The notes below the pieces were generated by a model. It was not told where the DNA came from. It made no database searches and worked only from the letters and a program-made list of their open reading frames with translations. From Pirellulaceae bacterium (GTDB taxonomy: Bacteria > Planctomycetota > Planctomycetia > Pirellulales > Pirellulaceae), in assembly GCA_018402565.1 (NCBI GenBank), contig JAGYIQ010000002.1, forward strand, positions 806,001 through 870,000: a stretch of DNA of 64,000 bases, in the 5' to 3' direction. Positions 37,163 through 48,822 of the stretch are shown here, in pieces. The position numbers and the translations under genes were made by a program. Position 1 is the first letter of the stretch. Each line of letters opens with the position of its first letter.

Positions 37163-37207
37163 AACAGCGGATGTCGGAGCCAAGCTCCACATCCGCTGTT
37201 GTTGTTT
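37163..37207. terminator. Bidirectional terminator-like hairpin between hydrolase and rpoD genes
   Basis: 12-bp perfect stem AACAGCGGATGT/ACATCCGCTGTT, with an inner GGAG/CTCC stem, followed by GTTGTTTC. On the other strand it is followed by TT-rich sequence. The adjacent AACAGCCACGACCT units (about 37126-37161) form a short direct repeat. Confidence 0.75.
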
Positions 37208-37278
37208 CAGACCTGTGTTTTCAGACCTGTGTTTTCAGCCGCAACCGTTTTCAAGCGGAGGGCGTCGGTCGCGTGGGG

Positions 37279-38841
<1,563 letters not shown>

Positions 38842-40079
38842 GGCAGGTGCTCCTCCACTTCAAACGCCAAACCGAGAGGATCGCTCTCCGTTTGACTCCC
38901 GTCTTCAGTCCTTAAAACCGCCAACTATTCCCACCAACTTGGCCGCTCGGTTGCACCCGTCGGGCATCCGACCTCGACTTCGTGTCGCCACTGGCCACCC
39001 CATCGCATCCCGGCAGATAACCGCCGTGACACGACCCACCACTCCTCAACCTCAACTATTTCAGCCAGGCCAACTTCCGCCCAGGTTGTTTTCGCCCGCT
39101 CGCAATCAACTCTGCTCGCAATTAAGTCTGCCCGCGATTAACTCTGCCCGCTGCTAACCCCACGTACTTGTCTCGCCAGTTCGGTCGGCACCCGCAGGCG
39201 TCCGCTACCGAGGCGGGTAAGTTTATCACAAAATTGGGTGCCCGTTGGCACTACTCCACTTTTGGAAAAAAATTACGAACCGGTCAACTTTGCCGACTGG
39301 GTCGCCGCTCACGATTGACCGGTCACCGATTGCCCGCTCACCGATTGCCCGGTCACCGACCAGAGCGATCCTTCGCCCGTGTGCTGCTAGTTCCGTGATG
39401 CCTCTCAGTGGAATCGGCCATCCGTCACCGCTTTGATGACTCTGGCCTCCGTCGCCCTCCGATTCCCCCCGACACGGCCCCCAGCGACACCGTCGTGTTG
39501 TGGGACCTTGACAGGATGATTCAACCGCTGGCGATTGACCAGGGCTAAAGCCACAGAAAACCATACGCACAATGGCTGCCTGTAGTTCGCAAAAACTTCG
39601 AGATTTTGGCACGTTTCTCGCAGTCCCTTCCCAGACAGCGGCACAGGCAATGGATCGAGGGGCCTCCGCCCTTGCGCTTCAAATGCACGTTTAGCGACCG
39701 ACTCCGCCATGAACCAACACACCCAGACCTGGACAACACGAACCCACACCGGGCGAAACTCGCTCACAACGAGGGTCGGCAGGAGGGGTCCTCGGTCACC
39801 GTTCCGGTCTGGGGTTTATTCTAGCGCTCGGGCGGAGCGAATCCAGCCGATTTTCTGCGGCGAATCGGTCGCCCTCGCTCTGGGGCAGGGGACCGTCGAT
39901 TTCAGGGGGTTTGGGATGCCGCCCTGTCGGCGGAGGGACGCAGAAAAACGCGTCTGGAGTCGACACTTGGTCGCTGCCCCCTCCCCACAACGCGACCGCT
40001 GCCGCGGCCCCCGGGCTGTTACCGAGAAGTGGTCGAGTAAACCCTGTCAAAGGCCCGCCGATCGGCTAGACTGATAGCC
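38842..40079. other. Intergenic 1.2 kb, no supported gene
   Basis: Several short frames are present without coding character. A 15-bp direct repeat (CGGTCACCGATTGCC and variants) lies at 39316-39360, and CTGCCCGCGATTAA-type repeats at about 39113-39157. Promoters for rpoD (minus) and for the gene at 40080 (plus) must lie here. Confidence 0.5.
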
Positions 40080-40664
40080 ATGAGCCAACACCAATTCCCC
40101 TGCGAAAATTGCGGTCAGACGATCCCCATCACAGTCACGATGGCCGGCAGCCAACTGGTCTGCCCGCATTGTGGCCACGCGATGAGTGCCCCCAAGATGG
40201 GCGTGATTCGCAGCTTGCCCTTGGTCGCGGCCGCTGCGACGGCCCGAACGGTCGGCAAGCGTCAATGGACCGCCGCCAGCGGACTATTGTTCTCGCTGGG
40301 CTTCATTTGCCTGGTGGGTGGCCTGGCGGGCGGGTACCTCTCCTATCAGAAGTACCGCGTACCGGCCGATCAGTTGGACAAGCTGCGGGAGAGTGCTGGG
40401 GGGGCCCTACCGGACTACTCCTCGTTGGCGGCCTTTGAGGAAAGTGGCAGCAAACTATCGGTGGACGAACTCTGGACCGCCTGGCTGGATGCTCTGAAAG
40501 AGGACTTGTCGGAGTGGCAGCCCTCGCGGGTCCGCTATCTGCTGGATCAGATGGACGAAATCTGGGTGTATGTCGTCAGCTTTCTCGGCGCCGCGGGTCT
40601 GGGCCTGGTCCTTTGTCTGGCCAGTTTCTTTCTCATGTCGCGGGCACCTGTTCAACCGCGCTAA
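40080..40664 (+). CDS. Zinc-ribbon protein with two membrane segments
   Basis: 194 residues. The N-terminal zinc ribbon has two Cys pairs, CENCGQTIPI and CPHCGHAMSAPK (residues 8-36). Two membrane helices follow, at about 67-90 (ASGLLFSLGFICLVGGLAGG) and 165-188 (VVSFLGAAGLGLVLCLASFF), with a soluble helical linker between them. Small ribbon-plus-membrane proteins of this kind are common in planctomycetes and have no assigned function. Ends 107 bases before argG on the same strand. Confidence 0.8.
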   Translation: MSQHQFPCENCGQTIPITVTMAGSQLVCPHCGHAMSAPKMGVIRSLPLVAAAATARTVGKRQWTAASGLLFSLGFICLVGGLAGGYLSYQKYRVPADQLDKLRESAGGALPDYSSLAAFEESGSKLSVDELWTAWLDALKEDLSEWQPSRVRYLLDQMDEIWVYVVSFLGAAGLGLVLCLASFFLMSRAPVQPR

Positions 40665-40771
40665 GCGTCTGCTAATTTATTGGACTTGCTCGTGAGTGCC
40701 TCCGGCGGTTCCGGAGCGGCGACCCGCGAGCACAGAACTTTTTTCCTCCATGTTTTTGGGAGCAACGGCAC

Positions 40772-41986
40772 ATGCCAAGTTGCGTATTGGCTTATTCGGG
40801 TGGCTTGGATACCTCGGTGATTCTGGGGTGGTTGATGGACCGCGGCTACGATGTGCACGCCGTCTACGTCGATCTGGGGCAACCCTGCGAGGACCGTCAA
40901 GCGATCCTCAAGAAAGCCCAGGACATCGGAGCGATCTCGGCACAAATCATCGATGCTCGCGAAGAGATGGTGCGGGACTTCGCCTTCCCATGCTTGCAGT
41001 GGCAAGCCAAGTACGAAGGCATGTACCTGTTGGGCACCAGCATCGCGCGGCCGATCATTTCCAAGGTCTGCCTGCAGGTTGCTCGCGAAGTCAAAGCCGA
41101 CGCGTATGCCCACGGGGCCACCGGCAAAGGCAACGACCAGTGCCGCTTCCAGCTGGCCGCCGAAGCCCTACAGCCCGACGTCACGTTGATCGCCCCCTGG
41201 CGGATGCCCGAGTTCCGCGCGGCGTTCCCCGGCCGGACCGAGATGATCGCTTACTGCGCCGCCAAGAACATTCCGGTCAAGGCCTCGGTCTCCAAGCCCT
41301 ACAGCAGTGACGAAAACTGCTTGCACATCAGCTACGAAGCCGGCTCGCTGGAGGACCTGGGCGTCAACGGCGTCGAAGCCGTGGAGTTCGGCATGGGCGT
41401 CTCGCCCCAACAGGCTCCCGATCAATCCGAAGAGGTCAGCATCGACTTCGAGTCCGGCGTGCCGGTGGCCGTCAATGGCCAACGCCTGTCGCCCCTCGAG
41501 CTGGTCGAGACCCTGAACCAAATCGGCGGTCGACACGGTGTTGGTCGGATCGACATCGTCGAGAACCGCTTTGTCGGCATGAAGAGCCGTGGGGTCTACG
41601 AATCGCCCGGCATGACGCTGCTGTACGACGCCCATCGCTACGTCGAGCAGTTGACGATGGACCGCGACTTGATGCACCTGCGCGATCAGCTGTCCCCGGT
41701 CGTGGCCGAGATGGTCTACTACGGCTTCTGGTACGCTGCCAAGATGGACGCACTGCTGGCCTTTATCAAGCAGGCCCAGCATGTGGTCACCGGCTCCGTC
41801 ACGCTCAAGTTGTACAAAGGCAACGTGATCTTGGCTCGCCGCAGCAGCCCCAACAACCTGTATGACGAGGGGATCGCGACGATGGAAGGCGGCGGGTCGT
41901 ACAACCAAGACGACGCCGAGGGCTTCCTGCGGATTCAAGGCCTGCCACTGCGCGTCCAAGGCCGAGTCACCCCGCGAAAGTACTAG
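40772..41986 (+). CDS. argG: Argininosuccinate synthase
   Basis: 404 residues, the usual length. Joins citrulline and aspartate with ATP in the penultimate step of arginine synthesis. N-terminal PP-loop AYSGGLDTSV, citrulline/aspartate-site segments YLLGTSIARPIISK and HGATGKGNDQCRF, then SSDENCLHISYEAGSLED, GRIDIVENRFVGMKSRGVYE, and the C-terminal region VVTGSVTLKLYKGNV. GGGAG lies about 10 bases before ATG 40772. No other arginine gene is adjacent. Confidence 0.98.
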   Translation: MPSCVLAYSGGLDTSVILGWLMDRGYDVHAVYVDLGQPCEDRQAILKKAQDIGAISAQIIDAREEMVRDFAFPCLQWQAKYEGMYLLGTSIARPIISKVCLQVAREVKADAYAHGATGKGNDQCRFQLAAEALQPDVTLIAPWRMPEFRAAFPGRTEMIAYCAAKNIPVKASVSKPYSSDENCLHISYEAGSLEDLGVNGVEAVEFGMGVSPQQAPDQSEEVSIDFESGVPVAVNGQRLSPLELVETLNQIGGRHGVGRIDIVENRFVGMKSRGVYESPGMTLLYDAHRYVEQLTMDRDLMHLRDQLSPVVAEMVYYGFWYAAKMDALLAFIKQAQHVVTGSVTLKLYKGNVILARRSSPNNLYDEGIATMEGGGSYNQDDAEGFLRIQGLPLRVQGRVTPRKY

Positions 41987-42023
41987 TGCAACCGGGTGGG
42001 CGGATCGGTTTGCCCCCTGGACG

Positions 42024-42419
42024 TTACCACAATCGAGGAGCCCCGTAGCCGTCAAGCTTCTGGTCGATACTAACGACCGACAGTGAATGATTCAGGGCAT
42101 GCACTGCGATCATACGGTCGTAGGGGTCACGATGGAGCTGGTTGGGGATCGGCAATGACTCGTAAGTCGTGCAATCCTCGAACGTAATCTCAAGTATCGT
42201 AATCCCATAACCGGAGACAGCATCAGTCACGAAATCTCGATAGTTCGGCGACAATGACAGTTTGCCGATGCTTGATTTGATGGCCATTTCCCACACGCTT
42301 GCCATGCTGAGAAACAAGTCGTTTGCAGGATCTGCGAGGATGGTTGCGGCCAAGCGACTTAGGTTCGAGTCGCTGTTGGCATACCATAGCAAAGTGTGGG
42401 TATCGAGAAGCAGCTTCAC
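42024..42419 (-). CDS. vapC: PIN-domain toxin, VapC type
   Basis: 131 residues. PIN ribonuclease acidic residues are visible: Asp in LLLDTHTLLW (residue 6), Glu in ASVWEMAIKSS, Asp in HRDPYDRMIA and Asp in VVSIDQKL. The DTHTLLW start is typical of one VapC subgroup. Translation overlaps the antitoxin stop by 4 bases (ATGA), the usual type II arrangement. Lies tail to tail with argG. The DNA is AT-richer than argG, in line with horizontal acquisition. Confidence 0.92.
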   Translation of the reverse strand: MKLLLDTHTLLWYANSDSNLSRLAATILADPANDLFLSMASVWEMAIKSSIGKLSLSPNYRDFVTDAVSGYGITILEITFEDCTTYESLPIPNQLHRDPYDRMIAVHALNHSLSVVSIDQKLDGYGAPRLW

Positions 42420-42652
42420 TCCATGTACTCCTTCAAGTCATCTAATGGCTCGTTGAAATCGACAGCCATGTAGATGACCCGTCCCTGTAGCAGCCCAGGA
42501 CCGGGACGCTGCTTTCTGGTTGGGAGTGATTCGCTCACTAGTTTAGCCACCGCTTGCTGGTTCTCTGTGATGATAAGTTCTTCGCCAGGTCTCATCTGAT
42601 GGATAAGTTCCTTGAGATTGGCTTGTGCTTCCTCAATGGTCACTTTGGTCAT
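42416..42652 (-). CDS. Phd/YefM-type antitoxin
   Basis: 78 residues. N-terminal DNA-binding part of the Phd/YefM family (VTIEEAQANLKELIHQMRPG, then EELIITENQQAVAKLV). The C-terminal tail (about 45-78, ending DDLKEYME) should wrap the toxin. Precedes and overlaps the PIN toxin gene. Autoregulation at the upstream region (42653-42720) is expected for the family but no operator was identified. Confidence 0.9.
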   Translation of the reverse strand: MTKVTIEEAQANLKELIHQMRPGEELIITENQQAVAKLVSESLPTRKQRPGPGLLQGRVIYMAVDFNEPLDDLKEYME

Positions 42653-42889
42653 GCGCGGCTCTCCGGTTGGCCCCTAAGTTGAAGACGAACAGAGTCGAGT
42701 CCCGGTTCGAAGCTCTTCTGCCCTTTTGATTGTAACCGATCAAACGCGGGATATGACCGGAGAACCTGCGTGGAACCGAGTGCCGGGCGGAGTCGGTTCC
42801 AACTCGCCGCCAGACGCGAGCAATGCGGTGTGTTACACTGGTGGCAACGGTAGACTCCGTCCCACCCCCACCCCGCGAGAAATACGACG

Positions 42890-44629
42890 ATGGCTGACCC
42901 GATTGACCGCGTGGCGCGGGACCGTGAATTGCTGGAACAAGGGCAGCAGCAGGGACTGACCGCGACCCTGGCGGTCTATCTCCGTTTGGCGGGACCGGGC
43001 TGGCTGCAAAGTGCGATCACCTTGGGCGGGGGCTCGTTGGCGGGAGCTCTGTTCTTGGGCGCTCTCGGCGGTGTCAGCCTGCTCTGGTTGCAACTGATGG
43101 CGATCACGATGGGCGTGATCATGCTCAGCGCTATCAGCTACGTCACGCTATCCACCGGTGAGCGGCCCTTTGCCGCCATCCATCGGCACATCAACCCGGC
43201 TCTAGCCTGGAGCTGGCTGCTGGCCACCAGCCTAGCGAATATGATCTGGTGCATGCCCCAGTTCGCTCTCTCTTATACGGCCCTGCAGAAGAACCTACTG
43301 CCAGGTTGGGAGGACTCGCTAGCCACGCAATGGACCGTGTCATTGGTCCTCTTGGGGATCGTCAGTGCGGTGTTGGCACTGCACGTTCGCGGTGGATGGG
43401 GGGCACGCCTGTTCGACATGCTGCTCAAGGGCTTGGTGGGCCTGGTCGTCCTGTGCTTTGCCGGCGTAGTAGCCCTGTTGGGACTCAACGGTGAGTTGCC
43501 CTGGGGCGAAATCTTTCGTGGCTTCTGGCCCGACCTGCGGCAATGGACCCAGCCCAGCGGACAGATCGCCACCCTGATGGCAGAGACCTCGGAGGGCGGG
43601 CAAGCCTTCTGGGGACCCCGGGTCGTCAGCCAGCAACGCTCGCAGATGATCGCCGCCGCCGCCACCGCGGTAGGGATCAACATGACGTTTCTCATGCCCT
43701 ACTCACTGCTGCACCGCGGCTGGGACCGCACCTTCCGCGGCCTAGCCCGCTTCGATCTACTGACCGGTATGGCCATCCCCTATGTGCTGGTCACCAGTTG
43801 CGTCGTGATCGCCGCCGCACACGCCTTCCACGGGAAAGCCGACAAGGCGTTCCTGAGTGACGATCCGGCCGTGTTCTCCTCCAGCCCCACATTTGCAGCG
43901 ACCCAGGACACGTTGTTGGCGCGGGTGCAGCCCGACGCCAGCACTTCCAAGTACCTAGACTTGTCACCCGAACAACAGTCCAATGCCTTGGCGGCAATGA
44001 GCCAATTGCCCGACGCAGAGAAGAAGATCGCCGCTTCGATGGTTCGCCGCAACGCAGACGCCTTGGCCCAGACGCTGGCGCCGCTGATTGGCGAGCGATT
44101 GGCTCAGGTGGTCTTCGGCCTGGGTGTGTTCGGCATGGGCTTCTCGACGATCATCATCCTGATGTTGATCAATGGCTACGTCGTGCAGGAGGCGTTGGGA
44201 CAGCCCACCGGCCGCGGGGCGTTTGTCGTGGGCTGCTTGATCGCCGGCGGAGTGGGCACGCTGTGGCCGTTTGTCTGGTCGGGCGATTCCCAATTTTGGT
44301 TCACCATCGTGGCCTCGAACTTTGGCATGATGCTGCTGCCAATTGCCTACATCACATTTTGGATGATGATCAACAGCCGCTCGCTATTGGGGAACGACAA
44401 ACCCAGCGGCCTTTCAGCGATCCTCTGGAATGCGTTGATGCTGTTTGCGGTGGCCGGAGCCTGCGCGGCGGCCGGCACATCGATTTACGATCGAGTCGCC
44501 GACACCTCCTCGCCGCGGGCAATTCTGGCCGGCCGAGTGGTACTGGGGATGGTCGCTCTGGTTCTGGTCGCAGTCGTCGTCGGCTTCGCGATGAAACGAC
44601 CGAATCCGAAATCAGCCGAAGTGCGTTAG
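42890..44629 (+). CDS. Nramp-like divalent metal transporter
   Basis: 579 residues with about 11-12 membrane helices. Helix 1 has GPGWLQSAITLGGGSLAGAL, where classic Nramp has a DPGN motif. The helix-6 signature appears as MPYSLLHRGWDR instead of MPHNLYLHS. Both metal-site motifs are therefore altered, as in divergent Nramp-related proteins, so the ion is uncertain. A long loop (about 310-385) is hydrophilic and Ala/Gln-rich. The last six residues (KSAEVR) and the stop codon are supplied by a dispersed 35-bp repeat. Stands alone, 260 bases after the antitoxin start. Confidence 0.82.
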   Translation: MADPIDRVARDRELLEQGQQQGLTATLAVYLRLAGPGWLQSAITLGGGSLAGALFLGALGGVSLLWLQLMAITMGVIMLSAISYVTLSTGERPFAAIHRHINPALAWSWLLATSLANMIWCMPQFALSYTALQKNLLPGWEDSLATQWTVSLVLLGIVSAVLALHVRGGWGARLFDMLLKGLVGLVVLCFAGVVALLGLNGELPWGEIFRGFWPDLRQWTQPSGQIATLMAETSEGGQAFWGPRVVSQQRSQMIAAAATAVGINMTFLMPYSLLHRGWDRTFRGLARFDLLTGMAIPYVLVTSCVVIAAAHAFHGKADKAFLSDDPAVFSSSPTFAATQDTLLARVQPDASTSKYLDLSPEQQSNALAAMSQLPDAEKKIAASMVRRNADALAQTLAPLIGERLAQVVFGLGVFGMGFSTIIILMLINGYVVQEALGQPTGRGAFVVGCLIAGGVGTLWPFVWSGDSQFWFTIVASNFGMMLLPIAYITFWMMINSRSLLGNDKPSGLSAILWNALMLFAVAGACAAAGTSIYDRVADTSSPRAILAGRVVLGMVALVLVAVVVGFAMKRPNPKSAEVR

Positions 44630-44690
44630 CACCCGGTTTTTGCGTCCGAAGTGGAAATCAGCCGGAGTGCGTTAGCACCCGGTTTTTGCC
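44608..44690 (+). repeat. Two copies of a 35-bp dispersed repeat
   Basis: GAAATCAGCCGAAGTGCGTT followed by AGCACCCGGTTTTTG, at 44608-44642 and again (one change) at 44654-44688. A third copy, reverse complement, is at 33932-33966. The TTAGCACC inside gives a TAG that ends the transporter gene. A GGGAC/GTCCC hairpin (about 44697-44714) follows and may end transcription. Confidence 0.85.
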
Positions 44691-44747
44691 GGGAACGGGA
44701 CACTGCCCCGTCCCAGCTAACTCGGTAACTTCTTTGCGGGCAACTCC

Positions 44748-46823
44748 TTAGTGCACGCGTTGGCCGGGGACCGCGCCGGAGTCGGGCGAAAGCAAGAAGA
44801 CCTCGGTTCCGCCACCGCCGGCGGCACAGACCATGCCCTCGCTCAAGCCGAACTTCATCTGCCGCGGCTTGAGATTGGCGACAATGATCACCAAACGGCC
44901 AACCAAATCCTCTGGGTTGTAAGCCGCTTTAATGCCGGCGAATACTTGCCGCGTCTGGTCGCCGCCCAAGCTGACGACCAATTTCAACAGCTTGCGAGCC
45001 TCAGGGACCTCTTCCGCTGACACGATCCGGGCCACGCGCAGGTCGACTTTGACAAAGTCATCAATCGTGCACTCCTCGGCCAAGGGTTCCGCCAGCAGCG
45101 CGTCGGCGGTATCGGTGGCAGCTGCCGGCGCGGCCTCGGTCGCATCGGCAGTCGCGGGCGTCGCGTTTGCCAATGCAGCGGCATTTTCCAATTTGGTTTC
45201 TTCAATCATCTTTTCGACATCCTGTAAGTTGAGGCGTTGCATGAAGTGGGTGTAGGTGCCAATGGTTTGGCCCAACAGGGGAGTTTGCGCCAGGTTCCAA
45301 TCGGTCAGCGCCTGCCCGAACAGATCGCCCGACTGTTGTTGCAGCGACGGCAGGACCGGCGCCAAGTAGATGACAATTTGCCGGTACAGGTTCAGGGCCA
45401 CGGTCACGGTATCTCGCAGCGCAGTGGCTTGTTGGGGATCTTTGGCCAACTTCCAGGGCTGGGCCTGTTCCACATACTGGTTGGCGCGGTCAGCCAACTC
45501 CATGATCAGTCGCATGGCCTTGCTCAATTCGCCCGCCTCGTAAGCGGCCGCGATGGCTTGCCCTTGAGCGGCCGCGTACTCGAAGCGACCATCGTCCGCA
45601 GGGTAGGTCGCGGACAAGCCCGTTTGCCCGCCAAACTTGGCGCTGCGCGACACCAGATTGACGACCTTATTGACCAGGTCTGTATTGACCTTCTCGACGA
45701 ACTCGGAGACGTTCAAATCCAGATCGTCCTGGTTGTCGCCCAACTTGGTGGCGTAGTAGTACCTCAAGTAGGCGGGAGGCAGGTGATCCAGGTACTTGCG
45801 ACCGCGAATGAACGTGCCATCGCGTTTGGACATCTTGCGTCCATTGACGGTCAGGAAGCCGTGCACGTGCACACGAGTCGGCAGTTGGTAGCCGGCGGTA
45901 TGCAGGATGGCGGGCCAAAACAGGGTGTGAAAGTAGACGATGTCCTTGCCAATAAAATGATGGATTTCGGTCGCTGGATTCTGCCACCAATCGGCCAGGT
46001 CCTGCTGGTGTTCACGGCACCACTGCAAGGTGGTAGCGATGTAGCCCACCGGCGCGTCGAACCACACGTACCAGTACTGGCCAGGTTGATTGGGAATCTC
46101 AAATCCAAAATAGGGCGCGGACCGAGACAGATCCCAATCGCGGAGGGCATCGCCCAGAAAATGTCCCTTGAGGTAGTTGGCCGTTTCACTCTGCAAGCTG
46201 CCCGGACGATCGATCCAGGCCTCGACGACCGGGCGGCACTTTTCCAATTGAAAGAAGAAGTGTGGCGCCGAACGCAACTCGGGCGTGGCCCCCGACAACG
46301 TGCTGACGGGGTTGACCAAATCCGTGGCGGCGTAGGTATGTCCGCATTTATCGCAGTTGTCGCCGGCTTGATCGGGAGCCCCACATTTTGGGCACTGGCC
46401 TTTGACAAAGCGATCCGCCAAAAACGTGTTTTCGACCGGGTCGAACAACTGCTGCACATCGCGAGCCGCAATCAGATCTTGCTCCAGAGCCCGGGCCCAG
46501 ATCTGCTCGCACAGTTGGCGGTTCTCCTCGCTGTGCGTGCTGCCGTAGCGATCGAAGCGGATGTCAAAACCCGCAAAGTCCGCCTGGTGCTGCTGACTCA
46601 TCTGCCCGATCCACTGCTCTTCACTCAAGCCCTTGTGGCGAGCACTCAGCATGATGGCGGTGCCGTGCGTGTCATCGGCGCAGACGTAGACCACGCGGTG
46701 CCCCTGCATCTTCTGGAAACGCACCCAAATATCCGTCTGGATGTACTCCACCAAGTGCCCCAAGTGGATGGGACCGTTGGCGTAAGGCAAAGCGCTGGTC
46801 ACTAGAATCTGTCGAGTCGGCAT
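44748..46823 (-). CDS. metG: Methionyl-tRNA synthetase with C-terminal tRNA-binding domain
   Basis: 691 residues from ATG at 46823; the open frame reaches 46997, but the stretch before [17 protein letters not shown] is not synthetase-like. Class I signatures: HLGH in [10 protein letters not shown] (HIGH) and KMSKRDGTF (KMSKS). A zinc knuckle has two Cys pairs (CPKCGAPDQ and CDKCG). Anticodon-binding helices follow, then an Ala/Thr linker (about 570-605) and an EMAP/Trbp111-type tRNA-binding domain at the end ([20 protein letters not shown], then [14 protein letters not shown]). Divergent from the membrane gene at 47080. Confidence 0.97.
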   Translation of the reverse strand: MPTRQILVTSALPYANGPIHLGHLVEYIQTDIWVRFQKMQGHRVVYVCADDTHGTAIMLSARHKGLSEEQWIGQMSQQHQADFAGFDIRFDRYGSTHSEENRQLCEQIWARALEQDLIAARDVQQLFDPVENTFLADRFVKGQCPKCGAPDQAGDNCDKCGHTYAATDLVNPVSTLSGATPELRSAPHFFFQLEKCRPVVEAWIDRPGSLQSETANYLKGHFLGDALRDWDLSRSAPYFGFEIPNQPGQYWYVWFDAPVGYIATTLQWCREHQQDLADWWQNPATEIHHFIGKDIVYFHTLFWPAILHTAGYQLPTRVHVHGFLTVNGRKMSKRDGTFIRGRKYLDHLPPAYLRYYYATKLGDNQDDLDLNVSEFVEKVNTDLVNKVVNLVSRSAKFGGQTGLSATYPADDGRFEYAAAQGQAIAAAYEAGELSKAMRLIMELADRANQYVEQAQPWKLAKDPQQATALRDTVTVALNLYRQIVIYLAPVLPSLQQQSGDLFGQALTDWNLAQTPLLGQTIGTYTHFMQRLNLQDVEKMIEETKLENAAALANATPATADATEAAPAAATDTADALLAEPLAEECTIDDFVKVDLRVARIVSAEEVPEARKLLKLVVSLGGDQTRQVFAGIKAAYNPEDLVGRLVIIVANLKPRQMKFGLSEGMVCAAGGGGTEVFLLSPDSGAVPGQRVH

Positions 46824-47079
46824 CAGGATCCTGTTTCTCTCTGGGACTTGGCCAGCCGCGGAGCCTCGAACCCGCTGAGACGCGGCCCGGAAAGCTGTGC
46901 CGATTGTGCCGAATAATCCGTCCCGACCTCGGTTGGCACCGGAGGCACCTCCGCAACTTCCCATTTTCCTGCTAGTCTGGCGACCGGGATCGGTCACAAT
47001 ACGTGAGCCGATAGTCTAACGCATCGTCCCGACCCTTCGAAGGACGGTGCCACCGAGATTCGCGATTGAGTCACCCCGC

Positions 47080-48822
47080 ATGTCGGAATTTCCCTGGGCG
47101 TTTCAGCAGATCGAACCGACCACGTGGGCGTACGTCTCGTCCCTGTTGATGCTGGCGTTGTTTTTCAAGTTCAGCCGCCTGTGGAGCATCCGCAACCTGG
47201 ACCTGGTCCTGCTGGTGCTGCTGGCGCCCGGACTGCTGCTCTACAACAGCGGCGTGAGCCTGGAACGCCGCGCGGTGGCCGAGCTGAATCGACTGGGCTA
47301 CCCCGCGACCCTGTCGCTGACCTCCGGCGGACTGCTGGAGGCCCAAGTCGGCCGTGCTCCCGACCCAACTACCGGCCCCAACGGTGCACCGAACGCCAAT
47401 CCGCCCGGCCCCACCAACACCCCTCCCACAACCCCCACACCCACGGATTCCAACACGGATTCCAACACGGATTCCAACACAAAATCAAACACCGAATCAA
47501 ACACCGGGACCAACACCGAATCCGACATCAATCCCAACGCCCAATCCGACCGTGACTCCAACACGCAGTCGATCGATGGTACGGCACGAGGCAGCGGGGT
47601 CGAACCAGAGCCGCGTTCCTCGCTCCCCCCCGCTGACGATGCGTTGCAGCCTGGGGAGTCGGCCTCGGATACCGAGCGAAAGGTGTGGCTGGCGCGGCGC
47701 AGCTTGAGCCATGCGTTTTTGTATTCAGGCTTCTTGTTTTTGCTGATCGTGGGGCTGTTGTTTGTCGTGCGTCTGCTGTTGGACCAACTGCTGGTGCGTC
47801 GACCGGCCATTGAACCGAACTTGAGCAGCGGCGGTCTGTGGCTGCTGGTCGCCAGTCTGCTGACTTATTTGCTGGCCCATACGGTGGTCAGCTCGCCCAC
47901 GCGGACCGATGTTTCTGGAGCTCAATCGGCCGCCGAGTTGTTGCAGGCCGGGCAAGCGACGACCCCGATGGCCGACCAAGAGATGGGACCGGCGTATCCG
48001 CTGTTGCATGTGTTGCCGGTGATTCCCACGATGTTGCGCGACGCGAATGCTCGAGGCATCTTGGATGCGGAGCAATTGCGAGCCCAGCGGAGTGCGTCGT
48101 TGGTGTGGGTAGCCAAACTGATGGCGATCCTCAGTCAATTGGCGATCGTGGCTGGCCTGGTCTGGATGGGCGGCCACCACTTTGGCAACTGGCAGAATGG
48201 GGCCGGCATGGCCACACTGTATCTGATGTTGCCCTACACGGTGCAGATGTCGGGAGCCGTGGATCATGTGCTGCCGGGAGCCCTGCTGCTCTGGGCCGTG
48301 CTATTGTACCGCCGGCCGTTCTGGTCCGGTCTGCTGTTCGGCCTGACCATGGGCTTGGTCTATTATCCGATCTTTCTTCTGGCCCTGTGGCTGAGCTTCT
48401 ACTGGGAGAAAGGTGTGACCCGATTTCTTGCTGGCGTCGGTGTGACCGTACTGCTGATGATCCTCAGCCTGCTGATCTTTTCGACCGAAGATCGCAGCTT
48501 CTCCCAAAACTTGCAGGCCATGTTCGGCGTCTGGTTGCCGCGGGTCAGCGGCCTCAAGGGCATCTGGGAGTTCGGCTGGGACCCGTGGTTCCGCTTGCCG
48601 ATCCTGGTGGCGTTTGTGTCCTTAGGGGTCTCGTTGGTGGCCTGGCCGATCCGCAAGACCTTCGGCACCTTGATGGCCTACAGCGCGGCGTTGTTGGTGG
48701 CCGTGCAGTTCTGGCATGGCTACGGCGGCGGCCTGTTTATGGCGTGGTACTTGCCGCTGGCGATTGCGACGATCTTTCGCCCTGGCTTGCACGAGCGGAT
48801 CGCCAAGACCATGGTCCGCTGA
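47080..48822 (+). CDS. Polytopic membrane protein with Asn/Thr/Ser repeat insert
   Basis: 580 residues from ATG 47080; an in-frame start at 47047 adds 11 residues. N-terminal membrane helix (TWAYVSSLLMLALFFKF). A low-complexity hydrophilic insert follows (about 95-190) with six-base SNTD/SNTE repeats, then about nine or ten further helices. No catalytic motif recognised; the topology resembles planctomycete glycosyltransferase-like or DUF2029-type membrane proteins. The 3' end overlaps the convergent YfhO-like gene by 86 bases. Divergent from metG, with a gap of about 256 bases. Confidence 0.75.
   Translation: MSEFPWAFQQIEPTTWAYVSSLLMLALFFKFSRLWSIRNLDLVLLVLLAPGLLLYNSGVSLERRAVAELNRLGYPATLSLTSGGLLEAQVGRAPDPTTGPNGAPNANPPGPTNTPPTTPTPTDSNTDSNTDSNTKSNTESNTGTNTESDINPNAQSDRDSNTQSIDGTARGSGVEPEPRSSLPPADDALQPGESASDTERKVWLARRSLSHAFLYSGFLFLLIVGLLFVVRLLLDQLLVRRPAIEPNLSSGGLWLLVASLLTYLLAHTVVSSPTRTDVSGAQSAAELLQAGQATTPMADQEMGPAYPLLHVLPVIPTMLRDANARGILDAEQLRAQRSASLVWVAKLMAILSQLAIVAGLVWMGGHHFGNWQNGAGMATLYLMLPYTVQMSGAVDHVLPGALLLWAVLLYRRPFWSGLLFGLTMGLVYYPIFLLALWLSFYWEKGVTRFLAGVGVTVLLMILSLLIFSTEDRSFSQNLQAMFGVWLPRVSGLKGIWEFGWDPWFRLPILVAFVSLGVSLVAWPIRKTFGTLMAYSAALLVAVQFWHGYGGGLFMAWYLPLAIATIFRPGLHERIAKTMVR

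Noticed and set aside
39226..39612. 128-codon minus-strand frame between rpoD and the zinc-ribbon gene
   Set aside because: Built over a 15-bp direct repeat and without coding character; the overlapping plus-strand frame (39245-39436) is just the repeat IARSP.
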